From Flavobacterium cupreum (lineage in GTDB: Bacteria > Bacteroidota > Bacteroidia > Flavobacteriales > Flavobacteriaceae): DNA of 64,000 nt. The position numbers and the translations under genes were made by a program. The first letter of the stretch is position 1, and each line of letters opens with the position of its first letter. Location of the stretch: contig NZ_QWDM01000013.1 in NCBI RefSeq assembly GCF_003996965.1, positions 62,001 through 126,000 on the forward strand, written 5' to 3'. The notes below the pieces were generated by a model. That model was not told the DNA's origin. It saw only the letters and a list, made by a program, of their open reading frames with translations, and did no database searches. Shown here piece after piece: positions 23,690-33,486 of this stretch.

Positions 23690-25420
23690 ATGATGAATAT
23701 AGCACCTAATATTTTGAATGCTGTAAACGAATGGCTGACGCCTACATTTGATAACGAAACACAAGCAGCTGTTAAGGAATTAATGACTACGTCACCAAAA
23801 GAACTTGAAGAAAGTTTTTATAAAAACCTGGAATTTGGTACCGGCGGAATGCGCGGTGTCATGGGTGTTGGAAACAATAGAATAAACAAATATACCCTTG
23901 GAAAAAACACGCAGGGACTTTCAGATTACCTGCATCAGGTTTTTCCGAATCAGCCTCTAAAAGTGGCCATTGCTTATGATTGCCGCCACAACAGCAACAC
24001 ACTGGCCAAGGTTGTTGCCGATGTTTTCTCTGCAAATGGGATTCAGGTTTATTTATTTTCAGATTTACGACCAACTCCTGAATTATCCTTTGCCCTTAAA
24101 CACCTAGGCTGTCAATGCGGAATCGTACTTACTGCTTCCCATAACCCACCGGAATACAACGGATATAAAGTATACTGGGAAGACGGCGGACAAATTGTTC
24201 CGCCACAAGATGGTGAAATCATTGCCGTAATCGAAAACCTGGATTACGATAAAATTAAATTTCAGGCCAACGAAAAACTGATTCATTACATTGATACCGA
24301 AATTGACAAGGCGTTCATAAAGTCATCTATTGAAAATGCAAGTTTTAATACGCCTGCTGAAGCAAAAGACAACCTTCAAATTGTTTTTACTTCTTTGCAC
24401 GGTACCTCTATAAAATCTATTCCGGATACTTTATCACAGGCCGGTTATAACAATGTACATATTGTTCCTGAACAAGCCGTTCCGGACGGAAATTTCCCAA
24501 CGGTAAAATCCCCAAACCCGGAAGAACCGGAAGCACTGACAATGGCTTTGGCTTTGGCAGAAAAAACCAATTCCGATATTGTTGTCGGAACCGACCCTGA
24601 CTGTGACCGTTTAGGCGTTGCAGTACGAAACAATGATGGCAAAATGATTTTGCTTAACGGAAACCAAACCATGGTTTTGATGACTTCTTTTTTATTGAAA
24701 CAATGGAAAAAAGCCGGAAAAATTAATGGAAAACAATTCGTTGGGTCTACAATCGTTTCTACTCCGATGATGATGGAATTAGCCACAAGCTATGGCGTAG
24801 AATGTAAAGTTGGCCTTACCGGTTTTAAATGGATTGCCAAAATGATCAAGGACTTCCCTGAACTTCAGTTTATCGGAGGTGGCGAAGAAAGCTTTGGTTT
24901 TATGGTGGGCGATGCTGTTAGGGATAAAGATGCTGTTGCGGCTACCCTATTGATCTGTGAAGTTGCTGCTCAGGCAAAAGCAGCCGGAAGCTCGGTGTAC
25001 AAAGAACTTTTACAGCTGTATGTTGAAAATGGATTCTACAAGGAATTCTTGGTATCCTTAACCAAAAAAGGAATCGAAGGTTTGGAAGAAATCAATCAGA
25101 TGATGGTGAATTTACGCCAAAATCCTTTAAAAGAAATTAATGGCCAGCGTGTCATTATGGTAGAAGATTATCAGTCATCGATTGCGCTGAATCTTTTGTC
25201 AGGTGAAGAAACTGTTATGGATATTCCAAAATCGAATGTATTGATTTATTATACAGAGGACGGATCTAAAATCTGTGCCAGACCAAGCGGAACAGAACCA
25301 AAAATCAAATTCTACATCAGTGTCAATGCTGAATTAGAATCGGTTCAGGATTTTGACGCAGCGGAACGTTTCTTAGACGAAAAAATACAAAATATTATTG
25401 CAGGAATGCAATTGCAATAA
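23690..25420 (+). CDS. Phospho-sugar mutase (phosphoglucomutase/phosphomannomutase family)
   Basis: A 576-aa alpha-D-phosphohexomutase that moves phosphate between C1 and C6 of a hexose. It shows the active-site loop TASHNPPEYNGYK with the phosphoserine at Ser150, the metal loop GTDPDCDRLG, the sugar loop GGEESFGFMVGD and the phosphate-binding RPSGTEPK near the C-terminus. The N-terminal LEFGTGGMRGVMGVG is the PGM2-type signature. Glucose-1-phosphate or mannose-phosphate are the likely substrates. An ATG one codon later (23693) is equally possible as the start. Confidence 0.95.
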   Translation: MMNIAPNILNAVNEWLTPTFDNETQAAVKELMTTSPKELEESFYKNLEFGTGGMRGVMGVGNNRINKYTLGKNTQGLSDYLHQVFPNQPLKVAIAYDCRHNSNTLAKVVADVFSANGIQVYLFSDLRPTPELSFALKHLGCQCGIVLTASHNPPEYNGYKVYWEDGGQIVPPQDGEIIAVIENLDYDKIKFQANEKLIHYIDTEIDKAFIKSSIENASFNTPAEAKDNLQIVFTSLHGTSIKSIPDTLSQAGYNNVHIVPEQAVPDGNFPTVKSPNPEEPEALTMALALAEKTNSDIVVGTDPDCDRLGVAVRNNDGKMILLNGNQTMVLMTSFLLKQWKKAGKINGKQFVGSTIVSTPMMMELATSYGVECKVGLTGFKWIAKMIKDFPELQFIGGGEESFGFMVGDAVRDKDAVAATLLICEVAAQAKAAGSSVYKELLQLYVENGFYKEFLVSLTKKGIEGLEEINQMMVNLRQNPLKEINGQRVIMVEDYQSSIALNLLSGEETVMDIPKSNVLIYYTEDGSKICARPSGTEPKIKFYISVNAELESVQDFDAAERFLDEKIQNIIAGMQLQ

Positions 25421-25443
25421 CAGCATACAAATACATTTTCATA

Positions 25444-25475
25444 AACCCGGCATGTTTTAAGAACTGCCGGGTTTT
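25444..25475 (+). terminator. Terminator after the phospho-sugar mutase
   Basis: AAACCCGGCA / TGCCGGGTTT stem followed by a short T-run, 24 nt after the stop and 19 nt before the next start. Confidence 0.8.
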
Positions 25476-25493
25476 AATGGTAAAAATCACCTA

Positions 25494-27323
25494 ATGAGTA
25501 ATTTCAAAAAAATAGTTCCTTTTATATATCCGTATAAAAAATACGCCTTGCTAAACGTCTTTTTCAATGTTTTGTATGCACTTTTCAGCACACTTTCGTT
25601 TGTTGCTTTAATTCCCATGCTTCAGGTATTATTTGACAAAAGCAAGCAAATTACGGTAAAACCTGTATATCAGGGGATTATGAAAATTCAGGACTATGGT
25701 CAGGACTATTTAAGCTATTATATTACCACAACAAAAGGCACACATGAATCCGGTTACGTTTTGTCGATCATGGTGGCCATTATTATTTCGATCTTTTTAT
25801 TAAAAAACTTAGCGGACTATATGGCTATGTTTTTCATTACTTTTTTAAGAAACGGAGTTTTAAGAGACATGCGAAATGCTTTGTATAAAAAAACACTGGA
25901 ACTGCCTTTGGCCTTTTACTCTGAAAAAAGAAAAGGAGATGTCATTTCGAGAATTTCCGGTGATGTAAATGAAGTTCAGAATTCATTCTTAGCCATTCTC
26001 GAGCTGATCGTAAAAGAGCCTTTGACTATAGTTTTCACCATCGCCACTATGCTTATCATTAGTGCGAAACTAACCATATTTGTCTTTATTTTTATTCCGG
26101 TTTCAGGATACATCATTTCTTTGATTGGAAAACAACTTAAAAAACAATCTACCAAAGCACAGCAGGAACAGGGTACTTTTTTATCGACTATTGAAGAAAC
26201 CATTGGCGGCTTGAAAGTAGTAAAAGGATATAATTCCGAGAATTATTTCAACTCGGTTTTTCAAAACTCAACAGAACGTTTTTTTAGTCTATCCAACAGT
26301 ATCGGAAATCGCCAAAACTTAGCTTCACCTGCCAGTGAGTTTATGGGAATCACCGTAATTGCCATATTACTGTGGTACGGTGGCCAAATGGTCTTAATCG
26401 ATAAAACGCTGGATGGTGCTTCTTTTATAGCATACATGGGACTGGCCTATAACATCCTTACCCCTGCAAAAGCCATTTCTAAAGCCTCATACGGTGTAAA
26501 AAGAGGAAATGCCGCAGCAGAACGCGTACTGGAAATTTTAGATCAGGACAACCCAATTACAAGTAAGCCTGATGCTGTTGAAAAAACAACTTTTGACAAC
26601 AACATAACGGTTCAGAATATTAATTTTAAATATGAAGACGAAACCGTATTAAAAGATTTTTCCCTTCAAATTAAAAAAGGACAAACTGTTGCTCTTGTAG
26701 GACAATCCGGAAGCGGTAAAAGTACCATTGCCAATTTGCTAACCCGTTTTTATGATGTAAATGACGGATCAATTTCTATTGACGGAATCAACATCAAAGA
26801 CATGAATTTACAATCCCTTAGAAGCTTAATGGGATTGGTAACTCAGGACAGCATCTTGTTTAACGATACCATAAAAGCGAATATTTCACTGGGAAAATTA
26901 GATGCTGCTGATGACGAAATCATCGCTGCCCTTAAAATTGCCAATGCGTATGAATTTGTAAAAGATCTTCCCTTAGGAATCTATACCAATATCGGAGACA
27001 GCGGAAACAAACTTTCAGGAGGACAAAAACAACGTTTATCGATTGCCCGTGCAGTATTGAAAAATCCTCCGATTATGATTTTGGATGAAGCTACATCAGC
27101 GTTGGATACTGAAAGCGAAAAATTTGTTCAGATTGCGTTAGAAAATATGATGCAGAACAGAACTTCAATCGTTATTGCGCACCGTCTTTCTACGATTCAA
27201 AAAGCAGACGTGATCGTCGTGATGCAAAAAGGAAGAATTGTGGAACAAGGAACGCATGATGAATTAATTGCCCATAACGGAACTTACAATAAACTGGTAA
27301 CGATGCAATCTTTCGAATCCTAA
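25494..27323 (+). CDS. ABC exporter, fused permease and ATPase (MsbA-like)
   Basis: A 609-aa half-transporter with six N-terminal membrane helices (residues about 15-325) and a C-terminal ATPase: Walker A GQSGSGKST, signature LSGGQKQRLS, Walker B IMILDEATSALD and switch histidine in VIAHRLS. The layout is that of lipid-flipping exporters such as MsbA and of multidrug exporters. The nearby glycosyltransferase and sugar mutase make lipid or polysaccharide-precursor export plausible. It probably acts as a homodimer. Confidence 0.92.
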   Translation: MSNFKKIVPFIYPYKKYALLNVFFNVLYALFSTLSFVALIPMLQVLFDKSKQITVKPVYQGIMKIQDYGQDYLSYYITTTKGTHESGYVLSIMVAIIISIFLLKNLADYMAMFFITFLRNGVLRDMRNALYKKTLELPLAFYSEKRKGDVISRISGDVNEVQNSFLAILELIVKEPLTIVFTIATMLIISAKLTIFVFIFIPVSGYIISLIGKQLKKQSTKAQQEQGTFLSTIEETIGGLKVVKGYNSENYFNSVFQNSTERFFSLSNSIGNRQNLASPASEFMGITVIAILLWYGGQMVLIDKTLDGASFIAYMGLAYNILTPAKAISKASYGVKRGNAAAERVLEILDQDNPITSKPDAVEKTTFDNNITVQNINFKYEDETVLKDFSLQIKKGQTVALVGQSGSGKSTIANLLTRFYDVNDGSISIDGINIKDMNLQSLRSLMGLVTQDSILFNDTIKANISLGKLDAADDEIIAALKIANAYEFVKDLPLGIYTNIGDSGNKLSGGQKQRLSIARAVLKNPPIMILDEATSALDTESEKFVQIALENMMQNRTSIVIAHRLSTIQKADVIVVMQKGRIVEQGTHDELIAHNGTYNKLVTMQSFES

Positions 27324-27422
27324 AAGATTTTTGCCGCAGCTTATACGATTAATAGTGATTTTAATCATTCTTATCTATAATCGGTGGTATATTTTTTTTA
27401 GTAAATCTATAAATCTACAATC

Positions 27423-28124
27423 ATGTACCTCAACAATCCAAACATAAAGCTGCCTGAAGATCCGGATACTATTGTTTGGAAATACTTAGATTTGTCTAAA
27501 TTCCTGGATCTGCTGCTTTCTAAAAAGCTGTTTATGTCACGTTCTGACAAATTCGAAGATCAATACGAAGGCACCTTTAGCGAACCAACCTTTGAAGAGA
27601 TTAAAAAACTGGCAGCAGACAATCCTGACTTTTTAAATTATTACAAAACACACCGCGAAAAGGTTGCGATAAGCAGCTGGCATATCAACGAATACGAATC
27701 CTTTGCCATGTGGCAGATCTTTACGCAAAACAGTGAAGGATTAGCGATTCAGTCTACTATTGGAAGAATACAAAGCGCCTTAAAACCGGAAAATAATTTC
27801 GACCAGTATATTGGCGAAGTAAATTATATCGACTACAAAAAGGAATACATTCCGTTTGACGATTTGTTCTTTCCGTTTTTGTTTAAACGAAAAAGTTTTC
27901 AGTACGAACGCGAAGTCCGTATTATCACAGACGCCTCAAAAAGCAATATAAAACTGAATGACGGTTTGAAAATCCATGTTGACATCAATCAGCTGATCGA
28001 AAAAATATACATCCATCCCAAATCAGAAAACTGGTATAAGAAGCTGGTAATTGAACTGGTAGAACGCCTGGGCTTTGGAATTGAAATAGAAAAATCAGAT
28101 TTGGAAAGTGATATTTTGATTTAG
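27423..28124 (+). CDS. DUF2971 family protein
   Basis: A 233-aa cytoplasmic protein. It starts with the DUF2971 pattern (VWKYLDLSKFLDLLLSKKLF followed by RSDKFEDQYEG) and continues with SSWHINEYESFAMWQIF and KRKSFQYEREVRI. No biochemical function is known; members are often found in variable or defence-related regions, though no such neighbour is seen here. Confidence 0.88.
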   Translation: MYLNNPNIKLPEDPDTIVWKYLDLSKFLDLLLSKKLFMSRSDKFEDQYEGTFSEPTFEEIKKLAADNPDFLNYYKTHREKVAISSWHINEYESFAMWQIFTQNSEGLAIQSTIGRIQSALKPENNFDQYIGEVNYIDYKKEYIPFDDLFFPFLFKRKSFQYEREVRIITDASKSNIKLNDGLKIHVDINQLIEKIYIHPKSENWYKKLVIELVERLGFGIEIEKSDLESDILI

Positions 28125-28131
28125 TTTTTTT

Positions 28132-28170
28132 TTAAGGTGCTAAGGTGCGGAGATGTTAAGGTGCTGAGTT
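28132..28170. repeat. AGGTGCTA octamer array
   Basis: Four to five 8-nt units, consensus AGGTGCTA, starting 7 nt after the stop codon of the DUF2971 gene and in sense with it. An inverted partner lies at 28263-28300. Confidence 0.8.
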
Positions 28171-28208
28171 TTTTTGAACCGTAAATTATTTTCAATTTTA
28201 AATAACAA

Positions 28209-28247
28209 AAAGAAGCCAGTTAAAAATAATTCTTAACTGGCTTCTTT
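28209..28247. terminator. Bidirectional terminator
   Basis: AAAGAAGCCAGTTAA / TTAACTGGCTTCTTT, a 15-bp perfect stem with a 9-nt loop, between two convergent genes and midway between the two octamer arrays. Confidence 0.88.
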
Positions 28248-28262
28248 ATTTACAAAGATGTG

Positions 28263-28300
28263 AAATCTTAGAATCTTAGCATCTCAACAACTCAGAACCT
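28263..28300. repeat. Inverted octamer array
   Basis: On the minus strand it reads AGGTTCTG, AGTTGTTG, AGATGCTA, AGATTCTA, beginning directly after the stop codon of the lipoprotein gene and in sense with it. It is the inverted partner of 28132-28170. Confidence 0.8.
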
Positions 28301-29023
28301 TTATATAGGTTTATAATTCTTTACCTCCCATTTTTTGGAAGCCAGATCAATATAGCTGTAATGTAAAACATCATTTTTATCAAATTGCCCGTTTTGATTG
28401 GTATCCTCAATAGTCCTGAAATACAAACGGCTTTTGGAATCAATTAAACTCCAGTCTACCAATTCCTGAAAGTCTTCAGACACTTTAGTGAAATTTTCTC
28501 CGCTAATATCGCTCAGGTATAATGTTTTGATATCTCCGCCATCAATTTTACCGTCTTTGTTGGTATCGGAATCAGCCAGCGTATAAACCATAATCTGATT
28601 TTTCGTTTTGTCAGCTACTGTTTTTAAATAGGTAGCCGTTAAGATCAAAGCAGGTTTGTCTGTTAAAGACCGGATGGAATCAGAATCTGTTTTTTGAAAT
28701 TTCAGATTTTGCAGATAGCCTGTAATTTCATATTCGCCTAAATTTGAAATCGTAAAACTCACATCGTTTACGCTTGAAGATCCGTAACGTGCTTTTGGTC
28801 CTTTTTCAAACACCCTCAAATCACCAACCGGATGAATTAAATAATCTGTTCCTTCCATCTGAATCGGCAAATCAGCCACTTCAATCTGAGTGGAGTCTGT
28901 CTTATTTACGACACTTGCCTTATTCGACGCATCATAAATTACTTTTGGTTTCTGCGCTTCATCTTTGCAACTTACTAAGCTTCCGATGATTGCTAAGGCT
29001 ATATATTTTAATGAATTTTTCAT
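28301..29023 (-). CDS. Lipoprotein with two calcium-loop (EF-hand-like) motifs
   Basis: A 240-aa lipoprotein (lipobox GSLVSC, Cys19, followed by KDE, which resembles a flavobacterial surface-export signal). Two segments have the calcium-loop pattern: DSDTNKDGKIDGGD and DTNQNGQFDKND. No other domain is recognised. It lies beside a TonB receptor gene but has its own -7 element, so it may be independent. A role at the cell surface is inferred. Confidence 0.75.
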   Translation of the reverse strand: MKNSLKYIALAIIGSLVSCKDEAQKPKVIYDASNKASVVNKTDSTQIEVADLPIQMEGTDYLIHPVGDLRVFEKGPKARYGSSSVNDVSFTISNLGEYEITGYLQNLKFQKTDSDSIRSLTDKPALILTATYLKTVADKTKNQIMVYTLADSDTNKDGKIDGGDIKTLYLSDISGENFTKVSEDFQELVDWSLIDSKSRLYFRTIEDTNQNGQFDKNDVLHYSYIDLASKKWEVKNYKPI

Positions 29024-29045
29024 CTGGTCTAATTATATGGGATAT

Positions 29046-29053
29046 CAAATATA
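29046..29053 (-). promoter_or_regulatory. Promoter -7 element, calcium-loop lipoprotein
   Basis: TATATTTG on the minus strand, 23 nt before the start codon. Confidence 0.6.
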
Positions 29054-29132
29054 GTATTTTTGATTGTATTATCCGTTTCATTTTACTTAAACGGGAATTT
29101 CTCAAAACAAGTATCTGTTTTAAGCAATTTAA

Positions 29133-31598
29133 TTATAACCTCGCATTCAGCTTAATATTAAAAACTCTCGAAGTCATATAATTTGGGATTGCGTACTGGT
29201 TTTTAGAATAAACATCCCTTACCCATGTATTTGTTATGGCATTTTGATTATTAAAAACATTAAAAATCTCCACACCCACAGACAGTTCCTTAAAGTTTTT
29301 TAACCAGTTTGTTTTCGCGTTTTTGGTACTGCTGTCCACAAAAACTTTAGCAAAACCGATATCTGCCCTGCGATAATCGTTCAGTCGGTTCTGATAAAAA
29401 TAAGGATCGGAATACGACGGTGCTCCTCCGGGCAAACCTGTATTATACACCAGATTCAGGTACATTTTAACGCTTGGAATGTTTGGCATATAATCCTGAA
29501 ACAACATGGCAAATTTCAAACGCTGATCTGTTGGACGGGCGATATACCCTTTGTTTTCATAGTTCTCTTCGGTTTTCAGATAACCGAAGCTTATCCAGGA
29601 TTCTGTGCCCGGAACAAATTCGCCGTTCAGCCTGAAATCAAGACCTTGTGCATATGCTTTTGCATTATTGTTGGCCACATAACGAATACGAACATTATCG
29701 ATTGAATACGTATTGACATCCGTCAATGATTTATAATAAAGCTCCGTCACCCATTTGAAAGGGCGGTCCCACATTTTAAAGCTATAATCATTACTTAAAA
29801 CAATATGTACGGATTCCTGTGCTTTCACGTTCGGATTCACCACACCGTTCAGATCACGAAGTTCCCTGTAAAAAGGGGGCTGATGATACAATCCTCCCGA
29901 AAGCCTGAGAACCATATCCATGTCCCAATCCGGTTTCAGCGCGAACTGTGCTCTCGGACTAAAAACGATCTGGTTTTTCCCTTCTTCCGCCGCCCCTGAA
30001 ACCGTCCAGCTTTGAAAACGTGCCCCCAGATTATACCAAACCTGACTGGAGCCCAATTCTGTTTTCTGATTCCATTGCGCGTAACCGGAAAATCGGTTTA
30101 TCGTATTGAAGTTAGTCGCACGAACATCCTGATACGGTAATAAAGGCCCGGCATAAGGCTCGTAAGGCTGATTGTTTTCGGGAAGAATTACAAGTGGCGG
30201 ATTTACAGAAAATCCGGCCGAATCTATCACTTCCCATTCTATTACCCTGTCCCGGATTGATTCTCTCGTATATTTCAAACCAAATTCCAGCTGACTGTCC
30301 CTCCACTCTTTAAATCCTTTTATTTCTGCATTGGCAATTAGGGCATCCAGATCATTACGGGCATGATTGAGCTGGGAACCGATTCCGCGGGTAAAATCAA
30401 CATCCTCAGGATTCGTTGTCCCGTCAGCATTCACATTTCCCAGTCGGTATTGTGCGAGAATATCAAAATGTTCCTCTTCTTTGGTATGAAACAAAGAGCC
30501 TATAAATTTGAAAGTTAAGGTTGGGGAAGCTTTGTAAGTGGTTTTCAGTGCACCAAAATAAGTATCGTACTGATCTTTTTCCCTGCCTTCATAATAAACC
30601 GCAAGTGCCATGGGCTGGTCGATCGTTCCAAATTTAGTTTCACGAGTTAAAGGCTGGTATAAATATTTGTTTTGCGAAATATTTCCTAGAAAGCTCATTT
30701 GCCATTTTTCTGAAATATCATAATTTACATTGGTCTGAACATCGACAAAAGTAGGAGTGTAATTGGTTTGCGTATCCTGACTGTTCACGAGTAAACTATT
30801 ATTCCGGTAACGGACTCCTGTCACGGCCGACCATTTTTTATTTTTGGAAACCACGTCGACAGACGCACTTCCGCCCAGCAAACTGGCTTCAAGGGAAGCT
30901 CCGAATTCTGTAGGTTTTCTGTATGTAATATCTAAAACAGAAGATAATTTATCTCCAAATTTCGCCTGAAACCCACCTGCAGAAAAATCAACATTCTGAA
31001 CTAAATCGGTATTGGTAAAACTCAATCCTTCCTGCTGTCCCGAACGAATCAGAAAAGGGCGATAGACTTCAATTTCATTCACATACACCAGATTCTCATC
31101 ATAATTACCACCTCGTACCGCATATTGCGTACTAAGCTCATTATTTGAATTTACCCCGGGTAATGTTTTCAGGATGTTTTCGATTCCGGCATTTGCCCCC
31201 GGTATTTTCTTAATAGTTGCCGCGTCAATAACGGTGATTCCCTGAACCCGTTTTTTATTTTTAGAAGAAACAAAAACTTCCCCCATTTGTTCCTGGGCAT
31301 TACTCATTACGGGATTAAAGACAAAAATTTCATTTGGTTTTAAGTTTATGGTGAGGCTCATCATTTTTAAGGAAATGTGAGTAAAAATCAGTACCGCTTT
31401 TCTATTGGAAGGGACTTCAATTTCAAAAAAACCATCAGCATTGGTCTGAGTTGCATTTCCTGATGAAGAAATATTTACATCGGCAACAGGCTGCTTTTCA
31501 TTATTTAAAATGATTCCTTTAACGCGGGCATTTTGGGCAAATGAAACAGAACCAGTGCACAAAAAAAGGAAAACGAATATTAATCTACTATAATTCAA
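29133..31598 (-). CDS. TonB-dependent receptor with N-terminal carboxypeptidase-like domain
   Basis: An 821-aa outer-membrane transporter. It has a signal peptide (about residues 1-21), a CarboxypepD_reg-like beta-sandwich (about 24-105, VKGIILNNEKQPVADVNISS), a plug (about 115-230, with GIENILKTLPGVNSNNELST) and a large barrel. The substrate is unknown. It starts 11 nt after the M23 peptidase stop codon on the same strand, so the two genes are co-transcribed. It is not of the SusC length (about 1000 aa) and no SusD gene is adjacent. Confidence 0.92.
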   Translation of the reverse strand: MNYSRLIFVFLFLCTGSVSFAQNARVKGIILNNEKQPVADVNISSSGNATQTNADGFFEIEVPSNRKAVLIFTHISLKMMSLTINLKPNEIFVFNPVMSNAQEQMGEVFVSSKNKKRVQGITVIDAATIKKIPGANAGIENILKTLPGVNSNNELSTQYAVRGGNYDENLVYVNEIEVYRPFLIRSGQQEGLSFTNTDLVQNVDFSAGGFQAKFGDKLSSVLDITYRKPTEFGASLEASLLGGSASVDVVSKNKKWSAVTGVRYRNNSLLVNSQDTQTNYTPTFVDVQTNVNYDISEKWQMSFLGNISQNKYLYQPLTRETKFGTIDQPMALAVYYEGREKDQYDTYFGALKTTYKASPTLTFKFIGSLFHTKEEEHFDILAQYRLGNVNADGTTNPEDVDFTRGIGSQLNHARNDLDALIANAEIKGFKEWRDSQLEFGLKYTRESIRDRVIEWEVIDSAGFSVNPPLVILPENNQPYEPYAGPLLPYQDVRATNFNTINRFSGYAQWNQKTELGSSQVWYNLGARFQSWTVSGAAEEGKNQIVFSPRAQFALKPDWDMDMVLRLSGGLYHQPPFYRELRDLNGVVNPNVKAQESVHIVLSNDYSFKMWDRPFKWVTELYYKSLTDVNTYSIDNVRIRYVANNNAKAYAQGLDFRLNGEFVPGTESWISFGYLKTEENYENKGYIARPTDQRLKFAMLFQDYMPNIPSVKMYLNLVYNTGLPGGAPSYSDPYFYQNRLNDYRRADIGFAKVFVDSSTKNAKTNWLKNFKELSVGVEIFNVFNNQNAITNTWVRDVYSKNQYAIPNYMTSRVFNIKLNARL

Positions 31599-31609
31599 GC
31601 GTTTTGATT

Positions 31610-33316
31610 TTATTTGGGTTGACTTCTAAAAAAGTGAGTTTCAAAGATAGCAGAATTACCTACATTATCAACTACTTCAATTTTTAAATCATTTACACCT
31701 TCTGCGACAATCCCATCCTCAAACTTGTGCGTAATTTTTCTCGTTTTATTATCATACTCAAACAAAATCCAGTTTCCGTTCAGAAACCCGTTGTATGACT
31801 TTATACCGGATAAGCTGTCTCCTATCGTAAACTCAAGTGTTTTTACATCACTGATCCATTTGTCCTGAATGGGCTTATTAATTCTTATTACCGGAGCAAT
31901 GGTATCCAGAACCAATCCGTATTGCCCTAATATTTTCGATTTAGCTGTAAAAACATCCCCTTTTCGGATTGTTGCGTTGTAGCTTCTGCTGTTACCGCTG
32001 ATTCTTCCAATAAATAATTTATCTCTTAAATCTTCAGAATAAACAGAATCTTTTATGGTTATCTTGAAATTGGAATGTACCGGAACAACATCCTCGTGAA
32101 TATAAATCCGGTTGTTTTTCACATCAAAATTCATATTAAAATCATCGTAAAAAGTACCGGCGGGAAAAAATACCGACATATTATCTTTTTCGAAATTGGA
32201 GTCTTTATTATAGCGAACAAAATATTTTGAGGTATTCACTTCAGCGTTAACAATCGGTGCGGCCGGATCATATTCTATCGGTACGGTAACAGAATTTAAA
32301 TTTCCAAAATAATCCGATACTTCTATACGGTACGTTGACGCCAGATTTGGATCGACAGAAACAATACCGCGAAGCGAATCGGTTTTGATAATACTTAAAG
32401 GAAAAGGCGTTTTCATAAACAATTTCTGTACGCGCTGCCCGGATTTTTTATATTTCGGGTAATCGATCAAAGCATTTATATATCGCATTTCATCAAACGA
32501 ATAGGTATTAAACTGATAATTATAGCTTTGATTACCGTTTAAAAAAGTACTCACATTAAACACTCCGTTTTTATTATTGGACACATCATCAAAATCTACA
32601 GCCGAGATTCCGAAACCGATCTTGCCATTTGCCTTAACTTTTCCGGCCAGGTAGGTTCCGTCTTTCTGAAGCGCAAGACTCAGTAACAGCGGTTGTTTTG
32701 ACTGGTTGACCACTGTATTTTCCGTGACAGGATAAACGTATAAATTCGAAATGGCTGGTTTTTTACTGTCTTTTATATTTTGGTCAAAACCGAAAAATAT
32801 TGGGTTAACCACAAATTCTGTTTTTGAATCGCGGATTTCAAAATGAAGATGAGGCCCTTCAGAAGAGCCGGTATTTCCGGAAAGCCCAATCACTTGTCCT
32901 TTGGTAACAGGCAATTCTTCAGGTTTTGGAAACAATTCTATTTCAAAAGACTGCTCTGCATACTGGGCTTTATGAACATAATCCTGAATTGGACCTACAG
33001 CAATTTGCAAATGCCCGTAAACAGAAGTATATCCGTTTGGATGTGTGATATAGATACATTTGCCATTACCAAAAGTCGACATTTTTATTCTGGAAACATA
33101 TCCATCCGCAACTGCGTACACATTTAAGCCTTCTCTCTGATTGGTTTTTAAATCAAAGCCGGCATGGAAATGATTCGGTCTCAACTCCCCGAAATTACCC
33201 GAAAGCTGCATTGGAATATCAAGTGGCGGACGAAAATAATCTTTTGGATATTGGGTCTGAGCAAAAATAAAATTACAAAAAAACAGCGTAAGTAGTGAAA
33301 ATCTCATAAGCAACAT
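31610..33316 (-). CDS. M23 family metallopeptidase
   Basis: A 568-aa exported protein with an N-terminal signal peptide (cut near residue 20, IFAQ). The zinc peptidase domain has the HxxxD motif HAGFD (residues 51-55) and GPHLHFE with the zinc-binding HLH (156-158). About 400 residues of beta-rich sequence follow. LytM-like enzymes cut peptidoglycan cross-links or activate amidases. The metal ligands are intact, so it is probably active. It leads a two-gene unit with the TonB receptor. Confidence 0.92.
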   Translation of the reverse strand: MLLMRFSLLTLFFCNFIFAQTQYPKDYFRPPLDIPMQLSGNFGELRPNHFHAGFDLKTNQREGLNVYAVADGYVSRIKMSTFGNGKCIYITHPNGYTSVYGHLQIAVGPIQDYVHKAQYAEQSFEIELFPKPEELPVTKGQVIGLSGNTGSSEGPHLHFEIRDSKTEFVVNPIFFGFDQNIKDSKKPAISNLYVYPVTENTVVNQSKQPLLLSLALQKDGTYLAGKVKANGKIGFGISAVDFDDVSNNKNGVFNVSTFLNGNQSYNYQFNTYSFDEMRYINALIDYPKYKKSGQRVQKLFMKTPFPLSIIKTDSLRGIVSVDPNLASTYRIEVSDYFGNLNSVTVPIEYDPAAPIVNAEVNTSKYFVRYNKDSNFEKDNMSVFFPAGTFYDDFNMNFDVKNNRIYIHEDVVPVHSNFKITIKDSVYSEDLRDKLFIGRISGNSRSYNATIRKGDVFTAKSKILGQYGLVLDTIAPVIRINKPIQDKWISDVKTLEFTIGDSLSGIKSYNGFLNGNWILFEYDNKTRKITHKFEDGIVAEGVNDLKIEVVDNVGNSAIFETHFFRSQPK

Positions 33317-33428
33317 TTTTGCTAAGATAAAAAATTACGAAGCCAAAACCGAGTAAAACGCTACAAAAATACAATTCACTGAATTTCATATATTTGTCTA
33401 TTTTTAATGCAAAAAAAGCGATAAAAAA

Positions 33429-33458
33429 TTGCATTAATAAAAAGGAATACTAACTTTG
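33429..33458 (+). promoter_or_regulatory. Promoter of the zapB-like/zapA unit
   Basis: TTG (33429-33431) and TAACTTTG (33451-33458), 19 nt apart, about 29 nt before the first start codon. Confidence 0.85.
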
Positions 33459-33486
33459 TATGATTAAGTAATGAATAGGATTTATA

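Noticed and set aside
29133..33316. SusC/SusD-type glycan uptake locus
   Set aside because: The receptor is shorter than SusC, no SusD gene is present, and the partner is an M23 peptidase.
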